Shown here in pieces: positions 1 through 4,662 of a stretch of DNA of 5,720 nt. Every line of letters starts with the position of its first letter. Position 1 is the stretch's first letter. The stretch is from Fusobacterium sp. (GTDB lineage: Bacteria; Fusobacteriota; Fusobacteriia; Fusobacteriales; Fusobacteriaceae). The notes under the pieces are model-generated. The model did not search any database. It had not been told where the DNA came from and saw only the letters and a list, made by a program, of their open reading frames with translations. The stretch lies in NCBI GenBank assembly GCA_018457305.1, contig JAGYHM010000076.1, positions 1-5,720 of the forward strand, given 5' to 3'. The position numbers and the translations under genes are program-made.

Positions 1-47
1 AAATTCCTAAAAAGAAAAAGAGTAAAGAAAGTGAAAATGAAAGATGA
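1..47 (+). CDS. 3' end of an upstream gene carrying the shared Lys-rich C-terminal tail
   Basis: Only the last 14 codons and the stop are present. Read from base 3, they give IPKKKKSKESENER followed by TGA at 45-47. Nothing can be said about the body of the protein. The frame is chosen because this peptide matches the tails of five genes further right: the same IPKKKK core, the same distance of 14 residues from that Ile to the end, and the same final Glu-Arg. Frame 1 is also open to a TAA at 52-54 but gives a Lys/Arg-rich peptide without the motif. No terminator follows the stop; the next transcription signal is the promoter at 77-104. Confidence 0.75.
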   Translation, partial: IPKKKKSKESENER

Positions 48-76
48 AAAATAAATATAAATTCTAGTTAAAATTT

Positions 77-104
77 TTGAAAAATGTATAAAATATGTTA
101 TAAT
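77..104 (+). promoter_or_regulatory. Sigma70-like promoter of the first structured RNA
   Basis: The -35 box is TTGAAA (77-82), the spacer is 16 nt, and the -10 box is a perfect TATAAT (99-104). The expected start is about base 111, exactly where similarity between the two tandem RNA copies begins (GAGAAATAGGCTC at 111 and 440). That coincidence supports both the promoter and the RNA 5' end. Confidence 0.8.
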
Positions 105-110
105 TCTGAT

Positions 111-306
111 GAGAAATAGGCTCGTTGGTTTGTAGTAATCCAATCCCTAATAAAGGGGCTTGAAATATTTATTGGCAGCGAAAACTACTAGCACTCTCTT
201 GCTAGACCAGTGTAGGTGGTCCTAACTTGTTGGAGAAAATACATATGAGAATAAAATAAAGGCTAGAAAAATAGAATTTTTAATTCTATTATATCTAGTC
301 TTTTTT
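111..306 (+). ncRNA. Structured RNA, copy 1 of a tandem pair (family not recognised)
   Basis: This is a noncoding segment of about 196 nt with its own promoter and terminator. Visible pairings are: GCTC 120-123 with GGGC 156-159; a competing small CCC/GGG hairpin at 145-157; GTAGT 132-136 with ACTAC 184-188; a hairpin of CTAGCA 188-193 with TGCTAG 200-205; and ACCA 206-209 with TGGT 217-220. Blocks shared with the copy at 440-640 are GAGAAATAGGCTC, GCTTGAAATA (158-167), CAGC plus an A-run near 176-184, and ATACATATGAGAATA (239-253). The middle has diverged, but the equivalent helices remain possible in the other copy. There is no coding potential beyond a 4-codon ORF. It could be a trans-acting RNA, a cis-acting leader or a plasmid control RNA. 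Known fusobacterial or phage RNA motifs such as ARRPOF and drum are candidates to compare, but I cannot assign it to either. Confidence 0.75.
258..306 (+). terminator. Intrinsic terminator of structured RNA copy 1
   Basis: The outer stem AAAGGCTAGA (258-267) pairs with TCTAGTCTTT (294-303) with one G·U. The inner stem AATAGAAT (270-277) pairs with ATTCTATT (283-290). A T-run follows at 301-306. The outer stem is the same as in the second copy except for that wobble, so the terminator was duplicated together with the RNA. It would also end transcription coming from the gene at the left edge. Confidence 0.85.
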
Positions 307-350
307 ATTTCCTATTATTTTATGAAAGAAAAGAAATAAGGAGGTAGCCT

Positions 351-367
351 TGTAACAAGTTGTTACA
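351..367. promoter_or_regulatory. Inverted repeat TGTAACA-N3-TGTTACA, possible operator
   Basis: Two perfect 7-bp arms (351-357 and 361-367) flank a 3-bp centre, between the terminator of RNA copy 1 and the promoter of copy 2 (starting about 36 bp downstream). It has no T-run after it, so it is not a terminator. Its size and symmetry fit a site for a dimeric DNA-binding protein, possibly controlling the promoter at 403-431. No regulator gene is visible in the window. An AAGGAGGT string just before it (338-345) looks like a ribosome binding site but serves no ORF. Confidence 0.5.
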
Positions 368-402
368 TAGAACATTAAAAGTTGAATAATATAAATTTAG
401 TC

Positions 403-431
403 TTTATTTTTAAATAAAAATATGGTAAAAT
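403..431 (+). promoter_or_regulatory. Promoter of the second structured RNA
   Basis: A good -10 box, TAAAAT (426-431), lies 17 nt after a weak -35 box, TTTATT (403-408). The start would fall near 438-440, matching the point where the two RNA copies begin to align. It is weaker than the promoter at 77-104, so copy 2 may need activation or be expressed at a lower level. Confidence 0.6.
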
Positions 432-439
432 TTAAGTAG

Positions 440-640
440 GAGAAATAGGCTCTGTGGTTCGCAATTATCCATATCCGTTTAGGGAGCTTGAAATACTAAT
501 CGCAGCAAAAATTGTTGTTGAATAATTCTCACAACAGACCTTGATGTATGGTGGGGCTTAATTGCTAAGAATACATATGAGAATAAAAATAAAGACTAGA
601 AAAATAGATTTTTTAAATTTCTATTATATCTAGTCTTTTT
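440..640 (+). ncRNA. Structured RNA, copy 2 of a tandem pair
   Basis: This is a diverged second copy of the RNA at 111-306, with the same order of conserved blocks: GAGAAATAGGCTC (440-452), GCTTGAAATA (486-495), GCAGCAAAA (502-510) and ATACATATGAGAATA (571-585). Helices equivalent to those of copy 1 can be drawn with different bases: CAATT 462-466 with AATTG 510-514 (GTAGT/ACTAC in copy 1), GTTGT 514-518 with ACAAC 531-535 (CTAGCA/TGCTAG in copy 1), and GCTC 449-452 with GAGC 484-487. Compensatory change of this kind argues that the RNA structure is under selection. The terminator ends only about 20 nt before the start codon at 662, so the RNA may be a cis-acting leader of that gene as well as, or instead of, a free RNA. 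Confidence 0.78.
591..640 (+). terminator. Intrinsic terminator of structured RNA copy 2
   Basis: The perfect 10-bp outer stem AAAGACTAGA (591-600) / TCTAGTCTTT (629-638) encloses an AATAG/CTATT stem (603-607 / 621-625), with a T-run at 636-640. A second T-run (643-648) follows, then the GGAG of the next gene. Transcription of the 248-aa gene therefore depends on read-through here, since no promoter fits in the 21 nt before its ATG. Confidence 0.85.
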
Positions 641-661
641 AATTTTTTAAAGGAGAAATTT

Positions 662-1408
662 ATGGAAGAAAAATATAAAGTTTTAAATATCTTAGATAAA
701 ATGGCAGAATTTCATAAAAAAGATATAGTAATAAAAGGAAAAAGTAAAGAATTTGATATTTTATTTAAAAAAGAAAGTATTCCTCATCTATTAGGACTTC
801 AATATACTATTAAAGATAATTTAAAAGGCTCTAAATTATTAAAATATATTTTAAAAAATCAATTTTCTGACACTGAAATTTTAAAATTAGTAAACAAAAA
901 TTACGGAGAATTACAAAAAGAAAAAGTAAAAAATAGGATAGAAACTTTTGAAGAATTTATGAATAATTTAGAGAAAGGGATTATAGTAGAAAAAACCTTA
1001 AATACTAAAATGTTTGTTAATTATTTGATTATTGAAAAAGAAAAAGATGATTTTTTACATCTAGGGATATTGAGTGGAGATAATGGTGCTTTACTAGAAG
1101 AATATGAGGATTTATCAAAAGAAGAAAAAGATATTTTAAGGAGTTATTTTGTGGAAAATAATATTGATTATTTTAATAAAACTAAAGTAAATGAAAGAGT
1201 TGAAGGAATTTATCAATATGATGAAGATTACAACTTAGTTCCATTTTCTTTTGATAAAGAAAAACAAAAGTCATTAGATATAGCTTGGAAGAAAGAGAAA
1301 AACAATTTTAATTATAAAAAATCTTTAGAGAATATAAAGGAAGAAAAAAAGAAAAATCCAAAAATTCCTAAAAAGAAGAAGGATAAAGAAGTTGGTAAAG
1401 AAAGATAA
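662..1408 (+). CDS. Tailed protein with possible PBECR4-like (BECR nuclease fold) domain
   Basis: This is a 248-aa, Lys-rich, cytoplasmic-looking protein with no signal peptide or membrane segment. Residues 31-48 include FKKESIPHLLGLQY, and residues 85-136 contain K-x-RI-x-x-F-x-x-F followed by a strand ending LHLGIL. From memory this layout resembles PBECR4, a phage and mobile-element domain of the barnase/EndoU/colicin E5-D/RelE group; the match is tentative and no catalytic residue could be confirmed. If correct, the product would be an RNase-like effector or polyvalent-protein module. Residues 223-248 are a Lys/Glu-rich tail ending IPKKKKDKEVGKER, shared with other genes here. The start is set by AAAGGAG at 649-655, 6 nt before the ATG. 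The gene stands alone between the terminator of structured RNA copy 2 and the promoter at 1415. Confidence 0.85.
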   Translation: MEEKYKVLNILDKMAEFHKKDIVIKGKSKEFDILFKKESIPHLLGLQYTIKDNLKGSKLLKYILKNQFSDTEILKLVNKNYGELQKEKVKNRIETFEEFMNNLEKGIIVEKTLNTKMFVNYLIIEKEKDDFLHLGILSGDNGALLEEYEDLSKEEKDILRSYFVENNIDYFNKTKVNERVEGIYQYDEDYNLVPFSFDKEKQKSLDIAWKKEKNNFNYKKSLENIKEEKKKNPKIPKKKKDKEVGKER

Positions 1409-1414
1409 AAGTAT

Positions 1415-1443
1415 TTGATTTTAAAGTAAAAAAATGATAAAAT
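1415..1443 (+). promoter_or_regulatory. Sigma70-like promoter of the third structured RNA
   Basis: The -35 box TTGATT (1415-1420), a 17-nt spacer and the -10 box TAAAAT (1438-1443) give a near-consensus promoter beginning 6 nt after the stop of the previous gene. Transcription should start near 1450, at the first base of the outermost helix of the downstream RNA. Confidence 0.75.
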
Positions 1444-1449
1444 AAAAGA

Positions 1450-1597
1450 GTAAAGATTATAACTATTCATAGAAAGGAAAAGACTAAAGCCTTAGTGAAA
1501 AAGTTATGGTATCCAAACTTTACAAGACAATAAAATAAACTAGTAATAAGAAATGGGAAACACCAAAACCATACGAATTTTTCGTATGGTTTTTTTT
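1450..1597 (+). ncRNA. Third structured RNA, unrelated in sequence to the tandem pair
   Basis: About 148 nt lie between a good promoter and a strong terminator, with no ORF. Three nested helices can be drawn: GTAAAG 1450-1455 with CTTTAC 1518-1523, ATAACT 1459-1464 with AGTTAT 1502-1507, and ACTAA 1483-1487 with TTAGT 1492-1496 closing an AGCC loop. A single-stranded A-rich linker containing GGGAAACACC (1555-1564) follows before the terminator. No riboswitch or ribozyme class is recognised. As with structured RNA copy 2, the terminator lies just upstream of a gene (ATG at 1654), so it could be a leader or attenuator of that gene or a free regulatory RNA. Confidence 0.65.
1565..1597 (+). terminator. 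Strong intrinsic terminator of the third RNA
   Basis: A 13-bp perfect stem, AAAACCATACGAA (1565-1577) with TTCGTATGGTTTT (1581-1593), closes a 3-nt loop and runs into a T-run ending at 1597. It is the most stable hairpin in the window. The A-run before the stem means it could also act on the opposite strand, although no gene lies there. Confidence 0.92.
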
Positions 1598-1617
1598 ATT
1601 TAAAAAAATTAAATAAA

Positions 1618-1632
1618 CAGCCAATTTGGCTG
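1618..1632. repeat. Intergenic palindrome, copy 1 of 4
   Basis: CAGCCAATTTGGCTG has perfect 7-bp arms around one central base. It sits 20 bp after the terminator of the third RNA and ends 21 nt before the ATG at 1654. The flanks AAATAAA on the left and GATTAAAAA on the right resemble those of the other copies. No T-run follows, so it is not a terminator; it could be an operator or an mRNA hairpin next to the ribosome binding site. Confidence 0.85.
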
Positions 1633-1653
1633 ATTAAAAAGTGGAGGTAAAAA

Positions 1654-2826
1654 ATGAAACTTATAGATAAATTAAAAGATATTTTTACAAATAACTCTAA
1701 AGAAGAGGAAAATTTAAAAAAGATTTTGGATAAAGGGTTATCAAGAGTCGATAAAGAGTTAAATAAAGAACCTACTTATGATGAATATAATGAATATGAT
1801 GATAATTATGAAGAAGCAGAAGCACATTATATAGACCAGCTTTATTGTGATAAAGAACTATTTACAGAAAGTAAAAATTTAATAGAAGAAAAAGGTATAA
1901 AAAATATAGATGAACTTAAAAGTATCATAAAAAAAGAGCTAAATAAAGATAAAGAAGAATTTAATAGTTTAGCTCTATCAGATCCCAACCTTGATGCTGA
2001 AAAGAAGGAATTTTATGAATTGAATGAAATTCTTGAAGGTTTATATTATTCCGTACCTACCTCTTCTATAATTTATTCTGAAATAGAAAATTTAAGAGAT
2101 AATATGAAAGAATGGAAAGACAAGATCCCTAAAAAATCTATAGCTGAAATTCAACATATTGTTGATATTTCTTTTACAGAAATTAATAATTATGGAGATT
2201 TAAGCAAAATTGATAGTTTAGGAAGAGATTTAGAATATTATAAAAATTTTCTTAATAGTTTTGATGAAAATACAAAAAATAGTAATAAATTAAATGAAAT
2301 TATAAAGGATATAGAAAAATTAAGCCCAGTAGTAGATAAAAAATTTGAAGAAATTTATATTGCTATGGGCTACTCTATACCTACTTCAAAAGAATTTTCT
2401 GGGCAAATAAAAGGAATAGAGTTTAAGAGTGAGGAAGTTTTTAATTCAACTAATCTAATATTATCAAATATAGAACAAAAATTTGGAGAAATTTATAAAG
2501 AATCATTTATAAAAGATTTATCAATTGTATTAGAAACTCAGAGTAAAAGAAAAGAATTTCATAGTTGGGAAGATTTAGAAACGGGATTTATTTCAAAAAT
2601 CAATAAAGCAGATAAATTTAATACTCTTAATTTTGATTTTTATGGCATTGACTTGACATTAGGAATGTTTAATACACAAATACAAGATGGTATTTATACT
2701 AAAGAAAATATAAAAAGTATTAATATTAAAAATTCTTTAGAAAATAAAAAAGAAAATCAACAAAAGAAGAGAAATATAAAAATACCTAAAAAGAAAAAGA
2801 GAAAAGAAACTGTAAATGAAAAATAA
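1654..2826 (+). CDS. Unrecognised 390-aa charged protein with shared C-terminal tail
   Basis: I do not recognise the family. The protein is soluble-looking, rich in Lys, Glu, Asp and Asn, with an acidic Tyr-rich stretch at 41-60 and largely helical, probably coiled-coil segments through 60-300. Two short segments resemble each other: a stretch ending YYSVPTS at 131-137 and one ending GYSIPTS at 239-245, each preceded by an EI-containing helix and followed by a serine/isoleucine-rich run, which hints at an old internal duplication. Residues 365-390 form the shared tail, RNIKIPKK, KKRKE and final Glu-Lys. The start is supported by GGAGGT at 1643-1648, 5 nt before the ATG. The palindrome at 1618-1632 lies in its leader; no convincing promoter lies between the terminator ending at 1597 and the gene. 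Confidence 0.85.
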   Translation: MKLIDKLKDIFTNNSKEEENLKKILDKGLSRVDKELNKEPTYDEYNEYDDNYEEAEAHYIDQLYCDKELFTESKNLIEEKGIKNIDELKSIIKKELNKDKEEFNSLALSDPNLDAEKKEFYELNEILEGLYYSVPTSSIIYSEIENLRDNMKEWKDKIPKKSIAEIQHIVDISFTEINNYGDLSKIDSLGRDLEYYKNFLNSFDENTKNSNKLNEIIKDIEKLSPVVDKKFEEIYIAMGYSIPTSKEFSGQIKGIEFKSEEVFNSTNLILSNIEQKFGEIYKESFIKDLSIVLETQSKRKEFHSWEDLETGFISKINKADKFNTLNFDFYGIDLTLGMFNTQIQDGIYTKENIKSINIKNSLENKKENQQKKRNIKIPKKKKRKETVNEK

Positions 2827-2834
2827 AAAATAAA

Positions 2835-2849
2835 AAGTCAATTTGGCTG
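2835..2849. repeat. Intergenic palindrome, copy 2 of 4
   Basis: AAGTCAATTTGGCTG differs from copy 1 in the outermost base and by C to T in the left arm. In RNA the latter gives a G·U pair, so a hairpin survives although the DNA symmetry is broken. It begins 8 nt after the preceding stop codon and ends 21 nt before the ATG at 2871, the same spacing as copy 1. The right flank is GAATAAAAAA. Confidence 0.75.
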
Positions 2850-2856
2850 AATAAAA

Positions 2857-2862
2857 AAGGAG
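2857..2862 (+). promoter_or_regulatory. Ribosome binding site that fixes the start at 2871
   Basis: AAGGAG at 2857-2862 is followed by 8 nt and then ATG at 2871. An in-frame GTG at 2862 begins with the last base of this site and would have no usable ribosome binding site of its own, so the ATG is preferred. Confidence 0.8.
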
Positions 2863-2870
2863 TGATAAAT

Positions 2871-3863
2871 ATGGATGGAAATTTTTATAAATATGAACAT
2901 GATTTCATAAAAAATGGAGAAATATTTAAAGATAAAAATAATAATAAATTTAGATTTAACAAGAATAAATTAGGCGAGTATAGAGGTGGACAGGCTCAAG
3001 TAGATAAAGATGGAAATTTATTATCAATTAGATATGTTGACGATAATAATAATGCTTTAAATTATATTTATAAAAATGGAGAAGTTTATGCTAAGTTTCA
3101 AGAAAAATTAATAGGAGAAGAATATGTAAAAAATGGAACTTATGAGCAATATAAAGATGGAATAGTTGTAAAAACTGGGAAATATTTAGAGGGAGAATTA
3201 CACGATAGATGGATTACATTAGATGATAATAACAAAATAGAAGTAAAAAGATTTGACAAAGGAAAAGATGTATCAGGAATAGAAGAGAAAAAATTTAAAG
3301 ATAGACTTGTAAAAACTTTCCCCGAGATTGTAGATGGAGTAACTGAGAAAGATATAGGGAGAGCTACAAAAATGCTAATAGCAAATATGATAGAACTTTT
3401 TGAAAAATCTGATGGAGCAAAAATTCCTCAAATAAAATTGAATTTTAAAGAAACTCCTGAATTAGCTGAAGGAGATGTTGAACATTGCTATACAAGTTTC
3501 TATAAAGATGGAAGTCCTAAACTTTTTGCTGAAAAAGTTACAAAAGAAAATGGAGAACTTAAATTTGAGGGAAGTTATGTAGAGCATTTTGATAATGGAA
3601 AAGTAAAAATAAATGCAAGATATGATGAAAATGGAAAGTTAGATGGACTTTTTAAAGAATATGATGAGAGTGGAGTTTTAATAAAAGCTTGTAACTATAA
3701 AGGTGGTGTAAATGAAGAAGAAAAAATAAATAAAAATAAAGCAACTGAAAAAGAAAAAACTCCTAAAAAAACTGAAGAAAAGAAAAATATAAAAATACCT
3801 AAGAAATCAAAAAAGAAAATCAAAGATAAGTTTCTTGATAAAGGAAGGGAGCTAGAAAAATAA
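2871..3863 (+). CDS. Tailed protein with YwqK/MORN-like repeats
   Basis: This is a 330-aa soluble protein without a signal peptide. Short Gly/Asn-turn beta-hairpin repeats of the YwqK or MORN_2 type occur in two blocks: residues about 37-121 (including YVKNGTYEQYKDGIVVKTGKY and a following EGELHDRW) and 203-280 (FYKDGSPK, FDNGKVK, DENGKLDGLFKEYDESG). A mixed helical segment, roughly 137-185, separates them. Such repeats are usually binding scaffolds; the toxin-antitoxin label sometimes attached to YwqK-like proteins is not supported by anything else here. Residues 281-304 are a Lys/Glu linker, and the tail KNIKIPKK to final Glu-Lys is 8 residues longer after IPKK than in most of the set. The palindrome at 2835-2849 precedes it. 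Its stop overlaps the next ATG (TAATG), so translation of the two is probably coupled. Confidence 0.85.
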   Translation: MDGNFYKYEHDFIKNGEIFKDKNNNKFRFNKNKLGEYRGGQAQVDKDGNLLSIRYVDDNNNALNYIYKNGEVYAKFQEKLIGEEYVKNGTYEQYKDGIVVKTGKYLEGELHDRWITLDDNNKIEVKRFDKGKDVSGIEEKKFKDRLVKTFPEIVDGVTEKDIGRATKMLIANMIELFEKSDGAKIPQIKLNFKETPELAEGDVEHCYTSFYKDGSPKLFAEKVTKENGELKFEGSYVEHFDNGKVKINARYDENGKLDGLFKEYDESGVLIKACNYKGGVNEEEKINKNKATEKEKTPKKTEEKKNIKIPKKSKKKIKDKFLDKGRELEK

Positions 3864-4234
3864 TGCAAGAAATAAGAAATAAACTAATGAAATTTTATAA
3901 AGAATCTGAAATAGAGATAAAAATAGAGGAACTTTCTGAATTTTTAGTAGCTTATTTTGAAGTAGATTTGGATAATTGGATAGAAATATCAACTAATATA
4001 AAAACATTTGAAATTATAACAAAGATTAATGGAAAAGAAATAAAAAAGATAACATTTAAAAATAAAGAGCAGTATCTATTTTATTTTTTAAACAATTTAA
4101 ATAAACATTATTTTTTAAGAAATTTAGCTTTTTACACTAACAATCTTTATGAAATAAAAGCTGTAGTCAATAAAGTAGATAGAAACAATTCTTTTATTAA
4201 AAAGAAAGTAAAAACATATTGTTTTGAAATATAG
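3863..4234 (+). CDS. Unrecognised 123-aa protein, the only complete one without the tail
   Basis: I do not recognise this protein. It begins inside the stop of the previous gene (TAATG, one base shared), with a distant AAGGAAGGG at 3841-3849, which fits translational coupling. The sequence looks alpha/beta: an acidic N-terminal helix (about 1-35), strands around 38-68 (WIEIST, FEIITKI, KKITF), then an aromatic-rich helical part, YLFYFLNNLNKHYFLRNLAFY (72-92 split across helix and turn), and a basic end, IKKKVKTYCFEI. There is no signal peptide and no clear membrane segment. Coupling to the repeat protein suggests the two products are made in fixed ratio and may bind each other. The absence of the IPKK tail contrasts with its neighbours and suggests that it stays where it is made. 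Confidence 0.8.
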   Translation: MQEIRNKLMKFYKESEIEIKIEELSEFLVAYFEVDLDNWIEISTNIKTFEIITKINGKEIKKITFKNKEQYLFYFLNNLNKHYFLRNLAFYTNNLYEIKAVVNKVDRNNSFIKKKVKTYCFEI

Positions 4235-4246
4235 TAAAGGAGAAAT

Positions 4247-4615
4247 ATGAATATATTAAAAGATAATGATATTGCAGAAGGAATAAATATAAAGAGTAAA
4301 AGGATGAGTAAAACTATAGAAAATTTAGAAATAAATAAAAGTAATATGGATTCAGTAAAAAATATAAGGGAAGTAAATAGAAATAAAGTAGATAAAAATA
4401 AAGTTGATGACCTTATAGAAGAAAAAATAAAGAGTCAAGTAGAAATAAATAAAAAAGTTTCAGAAAAGAATATAGACCTTAATGGAGATAAAATACCTGA
4501 TTATCAAAATCAACAAGACTTTGAAATAAAGGTTTTAAAAAAAAATAGAGATATAAAAATAAAAAAGAAGAAAAAAATAAAAGAAGAAGAAAGTGAAAGA
4601 GAGTTAGAAAGATAA
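4247..4615 (+). CDS. Small highly charged tailed protein with a DxNGDxIPD loop
   Basis: This is a 122-aa protein, very rich in Lys, Asn, Glu and Ile and probably disordered or helical; no family is recognised. Residues 77-85 read DLNGDKIPD, the pattern of calcium-binding loops in dockerin and thrombospondin type 3 repeats (DxNGDxxPD); a single copy followed by YQNQQDF is seen. Similar single motifs occur, to my recollection, in proteins of conjugative elements, but their role is unclear. The C-terminus is a variant of the shared tail: RDIKIKKKKK with Lys in place of Pro, 18 residues from that Ile to the end, finishing RELER, close to the RELEK end of the repeat protein at 2871-3863. AAAGGAG at 4236-4242 is only 4 nt before the ATG and directly follows the previous stop, so it belongs to the same transcript. 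Confidence 0.75.
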   Translation: MNILKDNDIAEGINIKSKRMSKTIENLEINKSNMDSVKNIREVNRNKVDKNKVDDLIEEKIKSQVEINKKVSEKNIDLNGDKIPDYQNQQDFEIKVLKKNRDIKIKKKKKIKEEESERELER

Positions 4616-4624
4616 AAAAATAAA

Positions 4625-4639
4625 AAGCCAAATTGGCTG
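4625..4639. repeat. Intergenic palindrome, copy 3 of 4
   Basis: AAGCCAAATTGGCTG has 6-bp arms. It begins 9 nt after the preceding stop and ends 23 nt before the ATG at 4663. It has the same right flank, GAATAAAAA, as copies 2 and 4. The centre is A here and in copy 4 but T in copies 1 and 2. Confidence 0.85.
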
Positions 4640-4662
4640 AATAAAAATAGGAGATTATTTTT

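Noticed and set aside
1..54. Frame-1 reading of the left edge, ending at TAA 52-54
   Set aside because: It is open but lacks the IPKKKK...ER pattern that frame 3 shares with five other genes in the window.
105..184. CTGATGAG at 105-112 and GAAAA near 180 as a hammerhead ribozyme core
   Set aside because: The CTGATGAG lies mostly before the predicted transcription start, the distance to GAAA is far too long for stem II, and the second RNA copy lacks CTGATGA.
246..631. Short ORFs starting at the conserved CATATG near the 3' end of both RNA copies
   Set aside because: They encode MRIK-stop in one copy and an 18-residue peptide running through the terminator in the other; neither length nor sequence is conserved and no ribosome binding site is present.
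111..640. 6S RNA, tmRNA, SRP RNA or a known c-di-GMP riboswitch
   Set aside because: There is no long closing stem with central bubble as in 6S, no tRNA-like end or tag ORF, no SRP loop sequence and none of the conserved GEMM blocks.
2782..2823. PKKKKRK in the tail as a eukaryotic nuclear localisation signal
   Set aside because: It resembles the SV40 PKKKRKV signal, but the other tails vary in these positions (PKKPKEK, IKKKKK) while conserving the terminal E[RK], which a nuclear signal would not need. Chance in Lys-rich tails is enough.
2862..2870. Upstream GTG start for the 330-aa repeat protein
   Set aside because: The GTG begins inside the AAGGAG ribosome binding site, which is correctly spaced for the ATG at 2871.
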